DNA of 64,000 nt from Streptomyces sp. NBC_01294 (GCF_035917235.1 NZ_CP108423.1:1302001-1366000), one strand, 5' to 3'; numbered from the stretch's first letter, positions 1 to 9,272 are shown. A program made the numbers and translations. The notes: generated from the sequence alone by a model not told the origin.

Positions 1-582
1 CTGTCCACGGACACGGCGCCGCCGCTGGCCTCGGGGGCGGCCCTGATGGTGGCGACCGGGTTCATCGTGCCGCTGGTCGGCGGGTCGGCGACCTGGCGGG
101 ACTTCAGCCAGTACCGGCGGCTGCACCCGTTGTGGAAGGCCCTGCGCGGCTTCGCCGCGTCCAGCGTGCGGACGGTCCCGCTCACCTGGTGGTCACCCGT
201 CGGGATCCGGCTGATCCACCGCGAGTCGGTCATCGACGACGGGATCCTGGCGCTGGCCCGCTGGTTCGACCCCGCCGTGCGCGGTGCGGCGTACGAGGCC
301 GCGCGCGGGCAGGGCATGAGCGAGGCCCGGGCCGCGGCCGTGGCCGACGCCGCCATGCTCGCCGCCGCGTGCGGGCGCCGCACCGCCGCCGACGGCGGAC
401 CGCTCCGGGACCCCGAGCCGCCGCGCCTGTCCAGCCAGCCGCTGACCGCCCTGGCCCGCGAATTCCGCAGCTCCCCCATCGTCGCCGCCGCCCGCTCAGC
501 CGCTGCGGCCCGCTCCGCCGCTGCCGCCGGGGCCTCTGGGGCCTCCGGGGCCCCTGGAGCCTCCGGGACCACCAAGGCCTGA
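1..582 (+). CDS. DUF6545 / MAB_1171c-type protein, C-terminal part (5' end outside window)
   Basis: The reading frame is open from the first base, so only the C-terminal ~193 residues are present. The visible part begins in a hydrophobic stretch that looks like the end of the last membrane helix. A segment of the form YRRLHPLWKAL follows, then a helical, charge-balanced domain with HRESVIDDGILAL. This layout fits the C-terminal DUF6545 domain of actinobacterial MAB_1171c-type membrane proteins, which often sit next to XRE regulators. Function is unknown. The last ~35 residues are a low-complexity Ala/Gly/Ser tail. The family call rests on recalled motif resemblance, without an alignment. Confidence 0.6.
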   Translation: MSTDTAPPLASGAALMVATGFIVPLVGGSATWRDFSQYRRLHPLWKALRGFAASSVRTVPLTWWSPVGIRLIHRESVIDDGILALARWFDPAVRGAAYEAARGQGMSEARAAAVADAAMLAAACGRRTAADGGPLRDPEPPRLSSQPLTALAREFRSSPIVAAARSAAAARSAAAAGASGASGAPGASGTTKA

Positions 583-588
583 AACGCG

Positions 589-618
589 ACGCCCCGGGCC
601 CGTGGGGGCCCGGGGCGT
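589..618. terminator. Bidirectional hairpin terminator between convergent genes
   Basis: A 13-bp perfect GC-rich inverted repeat (589-601 pairs with 606-618) with a 4-nt loop lies between the stop of the upstream gene and the stop of folD, which converge here. There is no clear U-tract, as usual in Streptomyces. Confidence 0.75.
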
Positions 619-647
619 TCGCCGTACGCGCCCGGGCGCGGCCCGGG

Positions 648-1532
648 TCAGAGTTCCGCGAGGTCCAGCCCGGCCTGCGCGGCGGCCGCCTGCACGGTCT
701 GCTCCAGCAGGACGGCGATGGTCATCGGGCCGACTCCGCCCGGCACCGGCGTGATCAGCGAGGCCCGGGCGGCGGCCGACTCGAAGTGGACGTCGCCGAC
801 GTTGCCCTCGTTGTACCCGGCGTCCAGGACCACCGCGCCCGGCTTGATGTCCTCGCCCCGGATGAATTCGGCCTTGCCGACCGCGGCGACCAGCACGTCC
901 GCCTGGCGCACGATCGAGGGGAGGTCCACGGTGCGGGAGTGACAGTAGGTGACGGTGGCGTTCTGCTCCAGCAGCAGCATGCCGGCCGGCTTGCCCAGGA
1001 TCGCGCTGCGACCGACCACGACGGCGTGCTTGCCGGTCAGGTCCACGTCGTACGCGGCGAGCAGCCGCATGATGCCGCCCGGGGTGCAGGAGACGAAGCC
1101 CGGCAGCCCGAAGCCCATGGCGGCGAAGGAGTGCATGGTGACCCCGTCGACGTCCTTGCCGGGGGCGATGGCCTCGAAGGCGGCGCGCTCGTCGATGTGG
1201 TGCGGGACGGGGTGCTGGAGCAGGATGCCGCTGATCTCGGGGTCCTCGGAGAGCGCGGTGAGGGTGGCCACCAGCTCCTCCGTGGTGGTCGCGGCCGGCA
1301 GCTCCACGTGGCGCGAGGTGATCCCGGCCTTGGCGCAGCGGTTCTGCTTCATCCGCACGTAGGTGACGGAGGCGGGGTCCTCACCGACCAGCACGGTCGC
1401 GAGACAGGGCGCGGTGCCGGTGCGCTCGGTGATCTTCGCCGCGTAGGCGGCGGTCTGCTCCGAGATGCGGCGGGCGAGGGCGGTGCCGTCCATCAGCTGG
1501 GCACTGGCGGTGGCAGTCTGGGCAGTCGTCAC
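648..1532 (-). CDS. folD: Bifunctional methylenetetrahydrofolate dehydrogenase / methenyltetrahydrofolate cyclohydrolase FolD
   Basis: Cytosolic one-carbon enzyme that interconverts 5,10-methylene-THF and 10-formyl-THF with NADP. At 294 aa it has normal family length. Visible family signatures are YVRMK with the catalytic lysine, the nucleotide-loop motif VGRSAILGKPAG, and the C-terminal PVPGGVGPMT motif. The GTG start at 1532 was chosen because an AGGAG ribosome site lies 5 nt upstream and the product then begins with the usual short polar leader. It is transcribed away from the methyltransferase gene at 1719. Many actinobacteria carry more than one folD, so this may not be the only copy. 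Confidence 0.95.
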   Translation of the reverse strand: MTTAQTATASAQLMDGTALARRISEQTAAYAAKITERTGTAPCLATVLVGEDPASVTYVRMKQNRCAKAGITSRHVELPAATTTEELVATLTALSEDPEISGILLQHPVPHHIDERAAFEAIAPGKDVDGVTMHSFAAMGFGLPGFVSCTPGGIMRLLAAYDVDLTGKHAVVVGRSAILGKPAGMLLLEQNATVTYCHSRTVDLPSIVRQADVLVAAVGKAEFIRGEDIKPGAVVLDAGYNEGNVGDVHFESAAARASLITPVPGGVGPMTIAVLLEQTVQAAAAQAGLDLAEL

Positions 1533-1718
1533 GGGGTCTCCTGAACGTCGCTGCGGATCGCGGTTCGCCCAGGCGCGCGGCAGACGACGTACCGGAGGTC
1601 CGTGGTACGCCGGGCCGCTCCCCGGTGGTGATCCACCCGAACGCCAGTCACGGCCCGCCGACCACTGTAGTCGACTTATCCACTGGATGAACGGTGCCCG
1701 ACCTGGGACGATCGGTAC

Positions 1719-2480
1719 ATGACGCGTACTTTCGACCATCTTGTCGCGGAGGCCGAGTCCGTCTCCGTCGACGGCTGGGACTTCTCGTGGCTCGACGGCA
1801 GGGCCACCGAGCAGCGTCCCTCCTGGGGCTACCAGCGGCTGCTGGGCGAGCACCTGGCCCGGGTCCGGTCGGTACTGGACATCCAGACCGGCGGCGGCGA
1901 GGTCCTCGCCGGGGCCGGGCCGCTGCCGCCGCTGACGGTGGCCACCGAGTCCTGGCCCCCGAACATCGCGAAGGCGACCCGGCTGCTCCATCCGCTGGGC
2001 GCGGTGGTGGTCGCGGACTCCGACGAGCCGCCGCTGCCCTTCGGCGACGAGGCCTTCGAGCTGGTGACCAGCCGGCACCCGGTGACCATCTGGTGGGAGG
2101 AGATCGCGCGGGTGCTGACACCGGGCGGCACCTACCTGTCGCAGCAGGTCGGTCCGGCGAGCGTCTTCGAGCTCGTCGAGTACTTCCTCGGCCCGCAGCC
2201 GGAGGAGGTCCGGCGCGGCCGGCACCCCGACGACGCGGTGACCGACGCCACGAAGGCCGGCCTCGAAGTCCTCGATCTGCGCTCCGAACGACTGCGCACG
2301 GAGTTCCACGACATCGGAGCCGTGATCTACTTTCTACGGAAGGTGATCTGGATGGTGCCCGGCTTCACGGTCGGGCAGTACCGGGACCGGCTGCGCGAGC
2401 TGCACGAACAGATCGAACGCGAAGGTCCGTTCGTCGCGCACACCGCCCGCTTCCTCGTCGAAGCCCGCAAAACGGGCTGA
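1719..2480 (+). CDS. Class I SAM-dependent methyltransferase
   Basis: A 253-aa protein with a Rossmann-type methyltransferase fold. The SAM-binding region VLDIQTGGGEV (about residues 52-62) replaces the canonical GxGxG loop with a TGGGE variant known from many Streptomyces methyltransferases. An acidic residue in VVVADSDEPPLPF and the later RVLTPGGTYLSQQ strand complete the core. The C-terminal half is rich in aromatic residues and probably forms the substrate cap. The substrate is unknown. The gene is divergent from folD. The ATG has no strong ribosome site, so it may be translated from a very short leader. Confidence 0.85.
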   Translation: MTRTFDHLVAEAESVSVDGWDFSWLDGRATEQRPSWGYQRLLGEHLARVRSVLDIQTGGGEVLAGAGPLPPLTVATESWPPNIAKATRLLHPLGAVVVADSDEPPLPFGDEAFELVTSRHPVTIWWEEIARVLTPGGTYLSQQVGPASVFELVEYFLGPQPEEVRRGRHPDDAVTDATKAGLEVLDLRSERLRTEFHDIGAVIYFLRKVIWMVPGFTVGQYRDRLRELHEQIEREGPFVAHTARFLVEARKTG

Positions 2481-2611
2481 AGGGAGGGCGGACGGATCCA
2501 CCCCGGATCGGGTTGCGTGGCCACAGCGTGGCGCAGGTCACTCAATTCAGCGCGTAACGAATCGACTCGGGCATGCGATGAACCGACAGGTGTCCTCGCG
2601 CGGCCCGGAAT

Positions 2612-2634
2612 ACAGACCCCCCTCGGGTCTGTTT
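2612..2634 (+). terminator. Hairpin downstream of the methyltransferase, upstream of the sigma gene
   Basis: An 8-bp perfect stem (2612-2619 with 2625-2632), 5-nt loop, followed by TTCCC. It could terminate methyltransferase transcripts or structure the 5' region of the sigma-factor mRNA. Confidence 0.5.
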
Positions 2635-2694
2635 CCCGAGTTCGCGCGATGATGTCCCGCCCACCCCATATCTGTTCGCAACGAGAGGCTCCTT

Positions 2695-4281
2695 GTGTCG
2701 CTCAGCCCGTCCCGTACGTTCCCTCCGGAGATCGCCGAATCCGAGGCCCTGGTCGCGCTCGTCGAGCGCGGCCGCGAGCAGGGTCACATCAACGGTGACG
2801 ACGTGCGCCAGGCCTTCGAGGCCGGCCGCATCCCGGTGGACCAGTGGAAGCGGGTCCTGCGCAGCCTGAACCAGGTCCTGGACGAGGAGGGTGTCGCCCT
2901 TCACGTCAGCGCGGCCCCCGCCACCAAGGCTGCCGCCAAGAAGCCCCGCAAGGCTGCCGCCGCCCCGGCCCGCACCGTCGCCAAGAAGGCCCCCGCCGCG
3001 CCCCGCCCCATCGGCGCGCGCAAGACCTCGGCCACGGCCGCGGCCACCACCGCTTCGGCGATATCCGCATCGCCGGCCGCCGCGACCGCGGACGAGGCGT
3101 CGGCCGAGGCCGCCGCCGAGCCGAAGAAGCGCACGGTCAAGAAGGCCGCCGCCAAGAAGACCGCCGTGAAGAAGACCGCCGCGGCGAAGAAGACCAGCGC
3201 CAAGGACGCCGACGAGGGCGAGACCCCCGCGGCCGAGGGCGAGGACTGGGCAGCCGAGGACCTCGCCGACGAGGCCGAGGAAGAGACCCCCAAGGCCGGC
3301 GGCACCCAGGGCTTCGTCCTGTCCGACGACGACGAGGACGACGCCCCGGCGCAGACGGTCATGGTGGCCGGCGCCACCGCCGACCCCGTCAAGGACTACC
3401 TCAAGCTCATCGGCAAGGTGCCGCTCCTCAACGCCGAGCAGGAGGTGGAGCTCGCCAAGCGCATCGAGGCGGGCCTGTTCTCCGAGTACAAGCTCGAAGA
3501 GGAGGAGGACCACAAGCCCGCGTTCAAGCGCGAGCTGGAGATCCTCGTCGAGGACGGCCGCCGGGCGAAGAACCACCTGCTGGAGGCCAACCTCCGTCTC
3601 GTGGTCTCCCTCGCCAAGCGCTACACCGGCCGCGGCATGCTCTTCCTGGACCTGATCCAGGAGGGCAACGTCGGCCTGATCCGCGCCGTGGAGAAGTTCG
3701 ACTACACCAAGGGCTTCAAGTTCTCCACGTATGCGACCTGGTGGATCCGGCAGGCGATCACGCGTGCCATGGCCGACCAGTCGCGCACCATCCGCATCCC
3801 CGTCCACATGGTCGAGATCATCAACAAGCTCGCCCGTGTGCAGCGCCAGATGCTGCAGGACCTCGGCCGGGAGCCCACTCCGGAGGAGCTGGGCAAGGAA
3901 CTCGACATGACCCCCGAGAAGGTCATCGAGGTCCAGAAGTACGGCCGCGAGCCGATCTCCCTGCACACCCCCCTGGGTGAGGAGGGCGACAGCGAGTTCG
4001 GTGACCTCATCGAGGACTCCGAGGCGGTCGTGCCCGCGGACGCGGTGTCCTTCACCTTCCTCCAGGAGCAGCTCCAGTCGATCCTGGGCACGCTCTCGGA
4101 GCGCGAGGCGGGCGTGGTCTCCATGCGCTACGGCCTCAACGACGGCCAGCCGAAGACCCTGGACGAGATCGGCCGCGTGTACGGGGTCACCCGTGAGCGC
4201 ATCCGCCAGATCGAGTCGAAGACCATGTCGAAGCTGCGCCACCCGTCGCGTTCGCAGGTGCTGCGCGACTACCTCGACTAA
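2695..4281 (+). CDS. hrdB: Principal-type (HrdB-like) RNA polymerase sigma factor
   Basis: A 528-aa sigma-70 factor. Residues 1-70 form the conserved N-terminal block ([11 protein letters not shown]). Residues ~75-215 are a Lys/Ala/Pro-rich insert ending in an acidic run ([11 protein letters not shown]), as in Streptomyces HrdB. Sigma regions 1.2-4.2 follow without gaps: the [16 protein letters not shown] and [15 protein letters not shown] segments of region 2, and [20 protein letters not shown] of region 4.2. The GTG start at 2695 has GAGAGG 6 nt upstream. The core is nearly that of HrdB, but the N-terminal block and the insert before region 2 differ from the S. coelicolor HrdB I remember, so it may be a second, paralogous copy. 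The gene converges on the next one with 4 bp between stops. Confidence 0.9.
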   Translation: MSLSPSRTFPPEIAESEALVALVERGREQGHINGDDVRQAFEAGRIPVDQWKRVLRSLNQVLDEEGVALHVSAAPATKAAAKKPRKAAAAPARTVAKKAPAAPRPIGARKTSATAAATTASAISASPAAATADEASAEAAAEPKKRTVKKAAAKKTAVKKTAAAKKTSAKDADEGETPAAEGEDWAAEDLADEAEEETPKAGGTQGFVLSDDDEDDAPAQTVMVAGATADPVKDYLKLIGKVPLLNAEQEVELAKRIEAGLFSEYKLEEEEDHKPAFKRELEILVEDGRRAKNHLLEANLRLVVSLAKRYTGRGMLFLDLIQEGNVGLIRAVEKFDYTKGFKFSTYATWWIRQAITRAMADQSRTIRIPVHMVEIINKLARVQRQMLQDLGREPTPEELGKELDMTPEKVIEVQKYGREPISLHTPLGEEGDSEFGDLIEDSEAVVPADAVSFTFLQEQLQSILGTLSEREAGVVSMRYGLNDGQPKTLDEIGRVYGVTRERIRQIESKTMSKLRHPSRSQVLRDYLD

Positions 4282-4285
4282 GCCC

Positions 4286-6109
4286 TCAGGCCAGTCGGAA
4301 GACGGGCCCCTTGGGGGTGAACGGCAGGGAGGCACCCTGCGGAACCAGATAGGCGTGTTCGCGCCGGATCCGCAGGGTGTCGCACCACCCGTCCGTGATC
4401 ACCAGCACCGGGGCCCCGGGCGGGAAGTCCTCCGCCCGCTGCAGCAGGTCGATGCCCGGCTGCAGCACGGTCCCGCCGCGCCCCCGCACCCGTACCCGGC
4501 CCGCGATCTCGGTCGGGGGCAGATAGCCCGCGTCGTACGGCGCCGCGTCGCAGAAGACGACACGTGCCGCCGGTACGTCGCGGGCTTCCGCGTACGAGGC
4601 GATCGCGCCCAGCGCCTTGCCGAGCAGGGCGGCGCTCATCGATCCCGAGGTGTCGAGCACCACGCCGAAGGTGCAGCGGGCGATCTCCTCGGGCGGGAAG
4701 TGGCGGCCCGCCCGCGGGATGTCCGGGGTGGAGGCCTGGCGGCGGGCCGGGCGCGCGTAGGACCGTACGGCCACGGGCCGCGGGACGTACTCGTCGAACC
4801 AGCGGGCCAGCCGGGCGTCCCAGGGCACGGGCGGGTGCGCCAGGGCCCGGATCTCCTGGATCAGGCCGGCGGGCAGCAGGCCGCGCTCCCCCGCCGCGTG
4901 CAGGTCGAAGCCCTGGACCAGGCCGCGCCGGTAGAACTCGTCCAGATCCGTGTACGGGAGGCTGCCCGCGTGGGGCAGCGGCTCGCCCAGGATGTCCCCG
5001 AGGCCCTTGCCGCGCAGGGTGGCGAGGCGTCGCATCCTGCGCGCGTCGGTGGTGATGCGGTCGTAGACCTCCTCCACGGACAGGTCCTTCAGCGCCGGGT
5101 CGTACAGCAGCCCGGCCGGCATCTCGCCGACGCCCATCTCCACGAGCCAGCCGTTGACCACGTAGTCGGCGGCCACGTTGTGCAGGTACGGGTCCCGGGC
5201 GCCGCGGCGCCCGCCGTGGCGCAGGGCGGCGTGCAGCATCTCGTGGGCCAGGATGAACCGCCATTCCTCGTCCTCGAAGGTGCGCAGCGGGTTGACGTAG
5301 ATCTCCCCCGCGGTGGCGCTGACGGCGGCGACGGCGATGCCCTGGGAGCGGGCGAGCTCGGCGTCGGCGACGACGGTCAGACCGGCCGCGAGCCCTCCGA
5401 GGAGCGGGTAGGAGGAGACGAACCAGTTCAGCGCCCGGTCCCAGGGGCGCTGCGCCACGCGTTCCCCCGTGACCCGGTCGCGCCGCCCGCCGGCCACCTC
5501 CATGGAGGCGGAGACGCTGCGGGTCAGGGCGTGCGCGAAGGCGGTCTGCCAGTCGGGGACCGGCGCGTTCTGCCAGGCGTTCCAGGACGCCAGGACCTGG
5601 TCGGGGTGGTCCCCGGCGGTGCCGCAGTGCTCGTAGGCGGCCGGGATGCCGTCGCGGCGCCAGCGGGCGGCGAGCAGCTCCTCGTCGCCGCCGGGGTACG
5701 CGGCGGGCAGGTGGTCCGGGGCCCGGCCGACGGGGAAGGTCAGCAGGAAGCGGTTGACGACGGCGCAGCGGGCGGCGACGTCGAAGCGGTCGGGCTGGGG
5801 GCGGCGGCGGTCGGCGGCGGCGGGTACGTGGCCGAAGCCGAGGTGGAGCAGGGCGTGGGCGATCGTCCAGGCCCATTCCGCGGGTTCGGCGCGCCGTGTG
5901 GGGTGGACGTGGATCATGCCGTTGGAGGTCACGACGGCCAGTCCCCCGGCCGGGTTGTCCGAGCACTTGGCCTGGCGGCAGATCTTCGCGTCGACCGCGC
6001 CGAGGGCCGGATTCCGCTTGACCAGGGTCAGGCCTTCGGTGAAGGCCCGGGTGGCCGGGTCGGCCTTGGCCTCCTTGCCGTTCTTGCCGCGCGGGCCGGT
6101 CCGGCTCAT
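4286..6109 (-). CDS. DUF2201-type putative metallopeptidase with C-terminal VWA-like domain
   Basis: 607 aa. The N-terminal half contains a zinc-peptidase-like HEMLH motif (about residues 288-292), the DUF2201 hallmark. The C-terminal third is a von Willebrand A-like fold with the MIDAS sequence DTSGSMS (about 484-490). Such proteins are encoded beside MoxR-class AAA+ ATPases, as here, and are thought to act with them as metal-dependent chaperone or assembly machines. No substrate is evident from the sequence. The ATG at 6109 lies 61 bp after the MoxR stop, so the two genes probably form an operon. Whether the HExxH site is catalytic is not known. Confidence 0.85.
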   Translation of the reverse strand: MSRTGPRGKNGKEAKADPATRAFTEGLTLVKRNPALGAVDAKICRQAKCSDNPAGGLAVVTSNGMIHVHPTRRAEPAEWAWTIAHALLHLGFGHVPAAADRRRPQPDRFDVAARCAVVNRFLLTFPVGRAPDHLPAAYPGGDEELLAARWRRDGIPAAYEHCGTAGDHPDQVLASWNAWQNAPVPDWQTAFAHALTRSVSASMEVAGGRRDRVTGERVAQRPWDRALNWFVSSYPLLGGLAAGLTVVADAELARSQGIAVAAVSATAGEIYVNPLRTFEDEEWRFILAHEMLHAALRHGGRRGARDPYLHNVAADYVVNGWLVEMGVGEMPAGLLYDPALKDLSVEEVYDRITTDARRMRRLATLRGKGLGDILGEPLPHAGSLPYTDLDEFYRRGLVQGFDLHAAGERGLLPAGLIQEIRALAHPPVPWDARLARWFDEYVPRPVAVRSYARPARRQASTPDIPRAGRHFPPEEIARCTFGVVLDTSGSMSAALLGKALGAIASYAEARDVPAARVVFCDAAPYDAGYLPPTEIAGRVRVRGRGGTVLQPGIDLLQRAEDFPPGAPVLVITDGWCDTLRIRREHAYLVPQGASLPFTPKGPVFRLA

Positions 6110-6170
6110 GCGCCGGCCCCCGTTCGGCGGGCCGGGGCGGTCCGCGCGCCCGCGCCCGGGCGGGGCCCGG

Positions 6171-7232
6171 TCATCGGCGGGCCTCGACCAGGCGCGGCAT
6201 GTCCCGGGCGGCCTCCACGAGGAACCAGGAGGGCAGCACGGGCAGGCCGTCGGCGTCGTCGGCGATGACGGTCTGCGCCACCTCCACGGAGATCTCGGCG
6301 AGCTGGACCAGCAGCGCCTTGGCGCGGTAGGCGGTCTGCTGCAGGGCGGGCGAGACGTGTTCGCGCCGCGCGGGCAGCTCCTTGACCAGGCGGCCCCGGA
6401 AGGCCTCGGCGAGGTAGTAGAGCAGATCGCGGTCGGCGGGGCGGGTGGGCCAGGAGGCGTCGCCCTTCATGATCGCCTCGATGCCGAAGCTGTGGCGGAC
6501 GATCTTGGCGTAGCCGCAGAAGGAGACGGCGTGCGCGGGGGTGAGGGTGCCGTGCGCGATCACCTTCAGGGTCTGCTCGTCCAGCTCCGCGCCGAAGGAG
6601 TGCAGGGCGTCGGAGAGCATGTGCCAGGAGCGCGGGGTGGAGAAGGGCTCCTCGGTCTTGGGAGGCTGCGACCACAGGTGGTCGGGGCGGTCGGTGAGGT
6701 GGTCGGTGACCCAGGGGTGGATGCCGTGCTCGCCGGCCCAGACCAGCCAGTCCCGTGCGGACGCCTGGAGGTGGACGTGCGTGAGGCGGTTGACCAGCGC
6801 GGAGGCGATGGGCCGGGCCAGCGCGTTGTCGGTGGCGCGGTTGCCGGCGCCGATGACGATGGAGCCCGCGGGGAGCTCGTAGGAGCCGATCCGGCGGTCG
6901 AGGATCAGCGAGTAGAAGGCCTTCTGGACGTCCGGGCTCGCGGCGTTGAGCTCGTCGAGGAAGAGGCAGTACGGCTCGTCGCGGGCGATGGCCTCCGGCG
7001 GGCAGAAGACGGAGCGGCCGTCCCGGATCTGCGGTATGCCGATCAGGTCCTCGGGGGCGAGCTGCGTACCGAGCAGGCTGACGCACTCCAGGCCCAGCGA
7101 GTCGGCGAACTTCCGCACGAGCGAGGACTTCCCGATGCCGGGCGCCCCCCAGAGGAACACGGGCCGCACAGTGGCGAGGCCGAGGAGCAGTTCGGGGATC
7201 TGGGCGGGGGTGACGGTGACGGCTGCCTGCAC
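6171..7232 (-). CDS. MoxR-family AAA+ ATPase
   Basis: 353 aa from the GTG at 7232; an upstream in-frame ATG at 7304 lies inside the preceding hairpin and is rejected. Walker A GAPGIGKSS (residues ~29-37), Walker B CLFLDELNAAS and sensor motif VIGAGNR are all present. The N-terminal ATPase core is followed by an α-helical lid and a less conserved C-terminal region. MoxR ATPases remodel partner complexes together with VWA-domain proteins, and the VWA/metallopeptidase gene lies immediately downstream on the same strand. GAGGAC about 12 nt upstream serves as ribosome site. Confidence 0.9.
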   Translation of the reverse strand: MQAAVTVTPAQIPELLLGLATVRPVFLWGAPGIGKSSLVRKFADSLGLECVSLLGTQLAPEDLIGIPQIRDGRSVFCPPEAIARDEPYCLFLDELNAASPDVQKAFYSLILDRRIGSYELPAGSIVIGAGNRATDNALARPIASALVNRLTHVHLQASARDWLVWAGEHGIHPWVTDHLTDRPDHLWSQPPKTEEPFSTPRSWHMLSDALHSFGAELDEQTLKVIAHGTLTPAHAVSFCGYAKIVRHSFGIEAIMKGDASWPTRPADRDLLYYLAEAFRGRLVKELPARREHVSPALQQTAYRAKALLVQLAEISVEVAQTVIADDADGLPVLPSWFLVEAARDMPRLVEARR

Positions 7233-7257
7233 GAGCGCGGATGTCCTCAGGGGTGTC

Positions 7258-7296
7258 GGGTGCGTGGTGCGGCCAGTGTGGCCGCACCACGCACCC
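7258..7296 (-). terminator. Strong intrinsic hairpin after the SRPBCC gene
   Basis: A perfect 18-bp inverted repeat with a 3-nt GTG loop (7258-7275 pairs with 7279-7296). It lies between the stop of the SRPBCC gene and the MoxR start, so it separates these transcripts and argues against one operon. Confidence 0.85.
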
Positions 7297-7323
7297 GGAG
7301 GCATCCGGTTTTACGGGAGGCGC

Positions 7324-7764
7324 TCACGCTTCGAGCAGGTGCTTGAGCTTCTCCTCGCTCCGCGGCATCTCCTTGCGGACCATGGGCTTGACCACGACCG
7401 GGACGAGGGCGCGGCCCATCCCGTGGCCCTCGAAGTCGACGGCCAGGGTGAGGCGGGAGCGGGCTCCGCCGTCGAGGGGTTCGATGGTGCCCCGCACGTC
7501 CGGCCGGACCGGCCCCTCGATTCCGTGGAGGTGCCAGCTCCGCGGCGGGTCGAGTTCCGTGTACTCCATCTTCGTGGGAATGCTCCGCCTGCCGATCCGG
7601 CGGGTGACGACGACCTGCGAACCGACGTGGAGGGGGAGCTCGCCCATCGGGACGGCGGCCACGGCGCTGTCCTGCCACTCCGGCAGGTGCGTGAGGTCCG
7701 TGAGGTACGAGTAGACGTCCTCCGGCGTGCGGTCGATGTCGATGCTCTTCCTGATCGCGGACAT
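7324..7764 (-). CDS. SRPBCC (START-like) family protein
   Basis: 146 aa with the layout of polyketide-cyclase/START-like lipid-binding proteins. It starts with the β-strand IDIDRTPEDVYSYLTDLTHL, has a central stretch of β-strands, and ends in a long amphipathic helix. These form a hydrophobic pocket for small ligands. No catalytic residues can be named and the ligand is unknown. It starts at an ATG and is bounded by a strong hairpin on its 3' side. Confidence 0.85.
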   Translation of the reverse strand: MSAIRKSIDIDRTPEDVYSYLTDLTHLPEWQDSAVAAVPMGELPLHVGSQVVVTRRIGRRSIPTKMEYTELDPPRSWHLHGIEGPVRPDVRGTIEPLDGGARSRLTLAVDFEGHGMGRALVPVVVKPMVRKEMPRSEEKLKHLLEA

Positions 7765-7806
7765 GGCGACTCCTCGGAGCCCCCCTGACTGTCCTCTGGT
7801 TCCAAG

Positions 7807-9195
7807 CTACCGCGCCGCAGGCGGGGCGGCGGCGCGCTGCTTCTTCGCGGCCATCACGGCGTACACGAGGACGCCCGCGAAGAGGAACAGCACGCCCTGG
7901 TAGACGGCCGCGTAGCCGGAGCCGGCGACCAGCCACATCGAGAAGCCGAAGGCCAGGCAGGCCAGGGCGGCGTCGCGGACCAGGCGGCCGGGCCGGACCC
8001 GGTCGGACCGGCCCGAGGCGAGGAAGTAGATCTGCGCGGCGGTGGAGAGCAGGTAGGGGACGGTCGCCGTGAAGGTGGTGACGAGGACCAGGACCTCGAA
8101 GACGCGCTGCGAGCCGGCGGTGTGGTTGTAGACGGTCAGCGCCGAGGCGAGGGCGACCGTGACGAGGACACCGACCACCGGGACGCCGCGCCTCCTGGTC
8201 TCGAAGACCCGGGGGAAGAGCCCGTCCTTGGCGGCGGCGTACGGGGTCTGCGCGCTGAGCAGGGTCCAGCCGTTGAGCGCGCCGGCCATCGAGATCACGG
8301 CGGCGCAGGCGACGAGCGTGCCGCCCCACGTCCCGCCGAACATCGCGTTGACGGCGTCGGTGAAGGGGGCCTCGGAGGAGATCAGCTTCTCGTGTGCGAC
8401 CAGGCCGAAGACGGCGAGGGTGCCGAGCAGGTACACGGTGGCCGCGCCCGCGGTGCCCAGGATCGTGGCCCGGCCGACGTTGCGGGCCGGGTCGCGGACC
8501 TCGCCCGCGCTGACGGCGGCGGACTCGACGCCGAGGTAGCTGAAGAGCAGGATCGCGGCGGACGCGGAGACGGCGCCGACCGCGCTCTGGTCGGTGGCCT
8601 GGAAGGGGCCGAGGTTGGCCGGGTCGAAGAAGAAGAGCCCGCCCACGGCCACGAGCAGCAGCGGGGCGAATTTCAGCACGGTGGAGACCAGCTGGACGGC
8701 GCCGACGCAGCGGGTGCCGGCCAGGTTGGCGAGCGCCGGGAGCCACTGCACGGCGAGGGCGGCCAGGCACATGGACCACTTGTGCTCGCCGATGCCGGGC
8801 ACGAGCACGGTGAGGTAGCCGACGGCCGCCACCGCGAGCGCCGCGTTGGAGACCCAGGTGGTGATCCAGTAGCTCCAGGCGGCGAGGAACCCGGCGAAGT
8901 CGCCGAAGGCGGCGCGGGCGTAGACGTACGGGCCGCCGGTCTGCGGGTGCCGGTGGGCGAGGCGGCCGAAGACGAGGGCGAGGGCTATCGCGCCCAGGGT
9001 GAGCACGCCGAAGGCGACGAGGCTGATGGTGCCGAAGGGGGCCACCGAGGCGGGGAGGAGGAAGATCCCGCCGCCGATGATGTTGCCCATGACCAGGCAG
9101 GTCGCGACGGGCAGGCCGAAGCGGCGGTCGCCCTGCGGGCGGGGCTCCGCAGTCCTGTGGGTCTCGGTGGGCGGCGGGGCTACGGTGCTGGTCAT
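7807..9195 (-). CDS. APC-family amino-acid permease (AdiC/ArcD-like)
   Basis: A 462-aa integral membrane protein with about 12 predicted hydrophobic segments. The family signature GNIIGGGIFLLPASV in the first helix carries the substrate-backbone-binding glycines. HPQTGGPYVYARAAFG after helix 2 is also typical of the APC superfamily. It resembles arginine/agmatine-type exchangers, but the substrate cannot be decided from sequence. The first ~20 residues are polar and cytoplasmic. Not obviously co-transcribed with neighbours. Confidence 0.88.
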   Translation of the reverse strand: MTSTVAPPPTETHRTAEPRPQGDRRFGLPVATCLVMGNIIGGGIFLLPASVAPFGTISLVAFGVLTLGAIALALVFGRLAHRHPQTGGPYVYARAAFGDFAGFLAAWSYWITTWVSNAALAVAAVGYLTVLVPGIGEHKWSMCLAALAVQWLPALANLAGTRCVGAVQLVSTVLKFAPLLLVAVGGLFFFDPANLGPFQATDQSAVGAVSASAAILLFSYLGVESAAVSAGEVRDPARNVGRATILGTAGAATVYLLGTLAVFGLVAHEKLISSEAPFTDAVNAMFGGTWGGTLVACAAVISMAGALNGWTLLSAQTPYAAAKDGLFPRVFETRRRGVPVVGVLVTVALASALTVYNHTAGSQRVFEVLVLVTTFTATVPYLLSTAAQIYFLASGRSDRVRPGRLVRDAALACLAFGFSMWLVAGSGYAAVYQGVLFLFAGVLVYAVMAAKKQRAAAPPAAR

Positions 9196-9272
9196 CGGTG
9201 GTGCGCCTCGGTCTGTCTCACATCGTGGGCAGGTCGGGACACATGGTCGGCCACGGTACGGGCGGCACCAAA

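Noticed and set aside
1533..1718. Possible riboswitch or attenuator upstream of folD/methyltransferase
   Set aside because: No convincing conserved fold could be drawn; only an ordinary divergent spacer.
4601..4700. Idea that the MoxR-VWA pair with sigma and folD is a defence island
   Set aside because: No nuclease, integrase or other defence gene nearby, and these pairs are widespread chromosomal genes.
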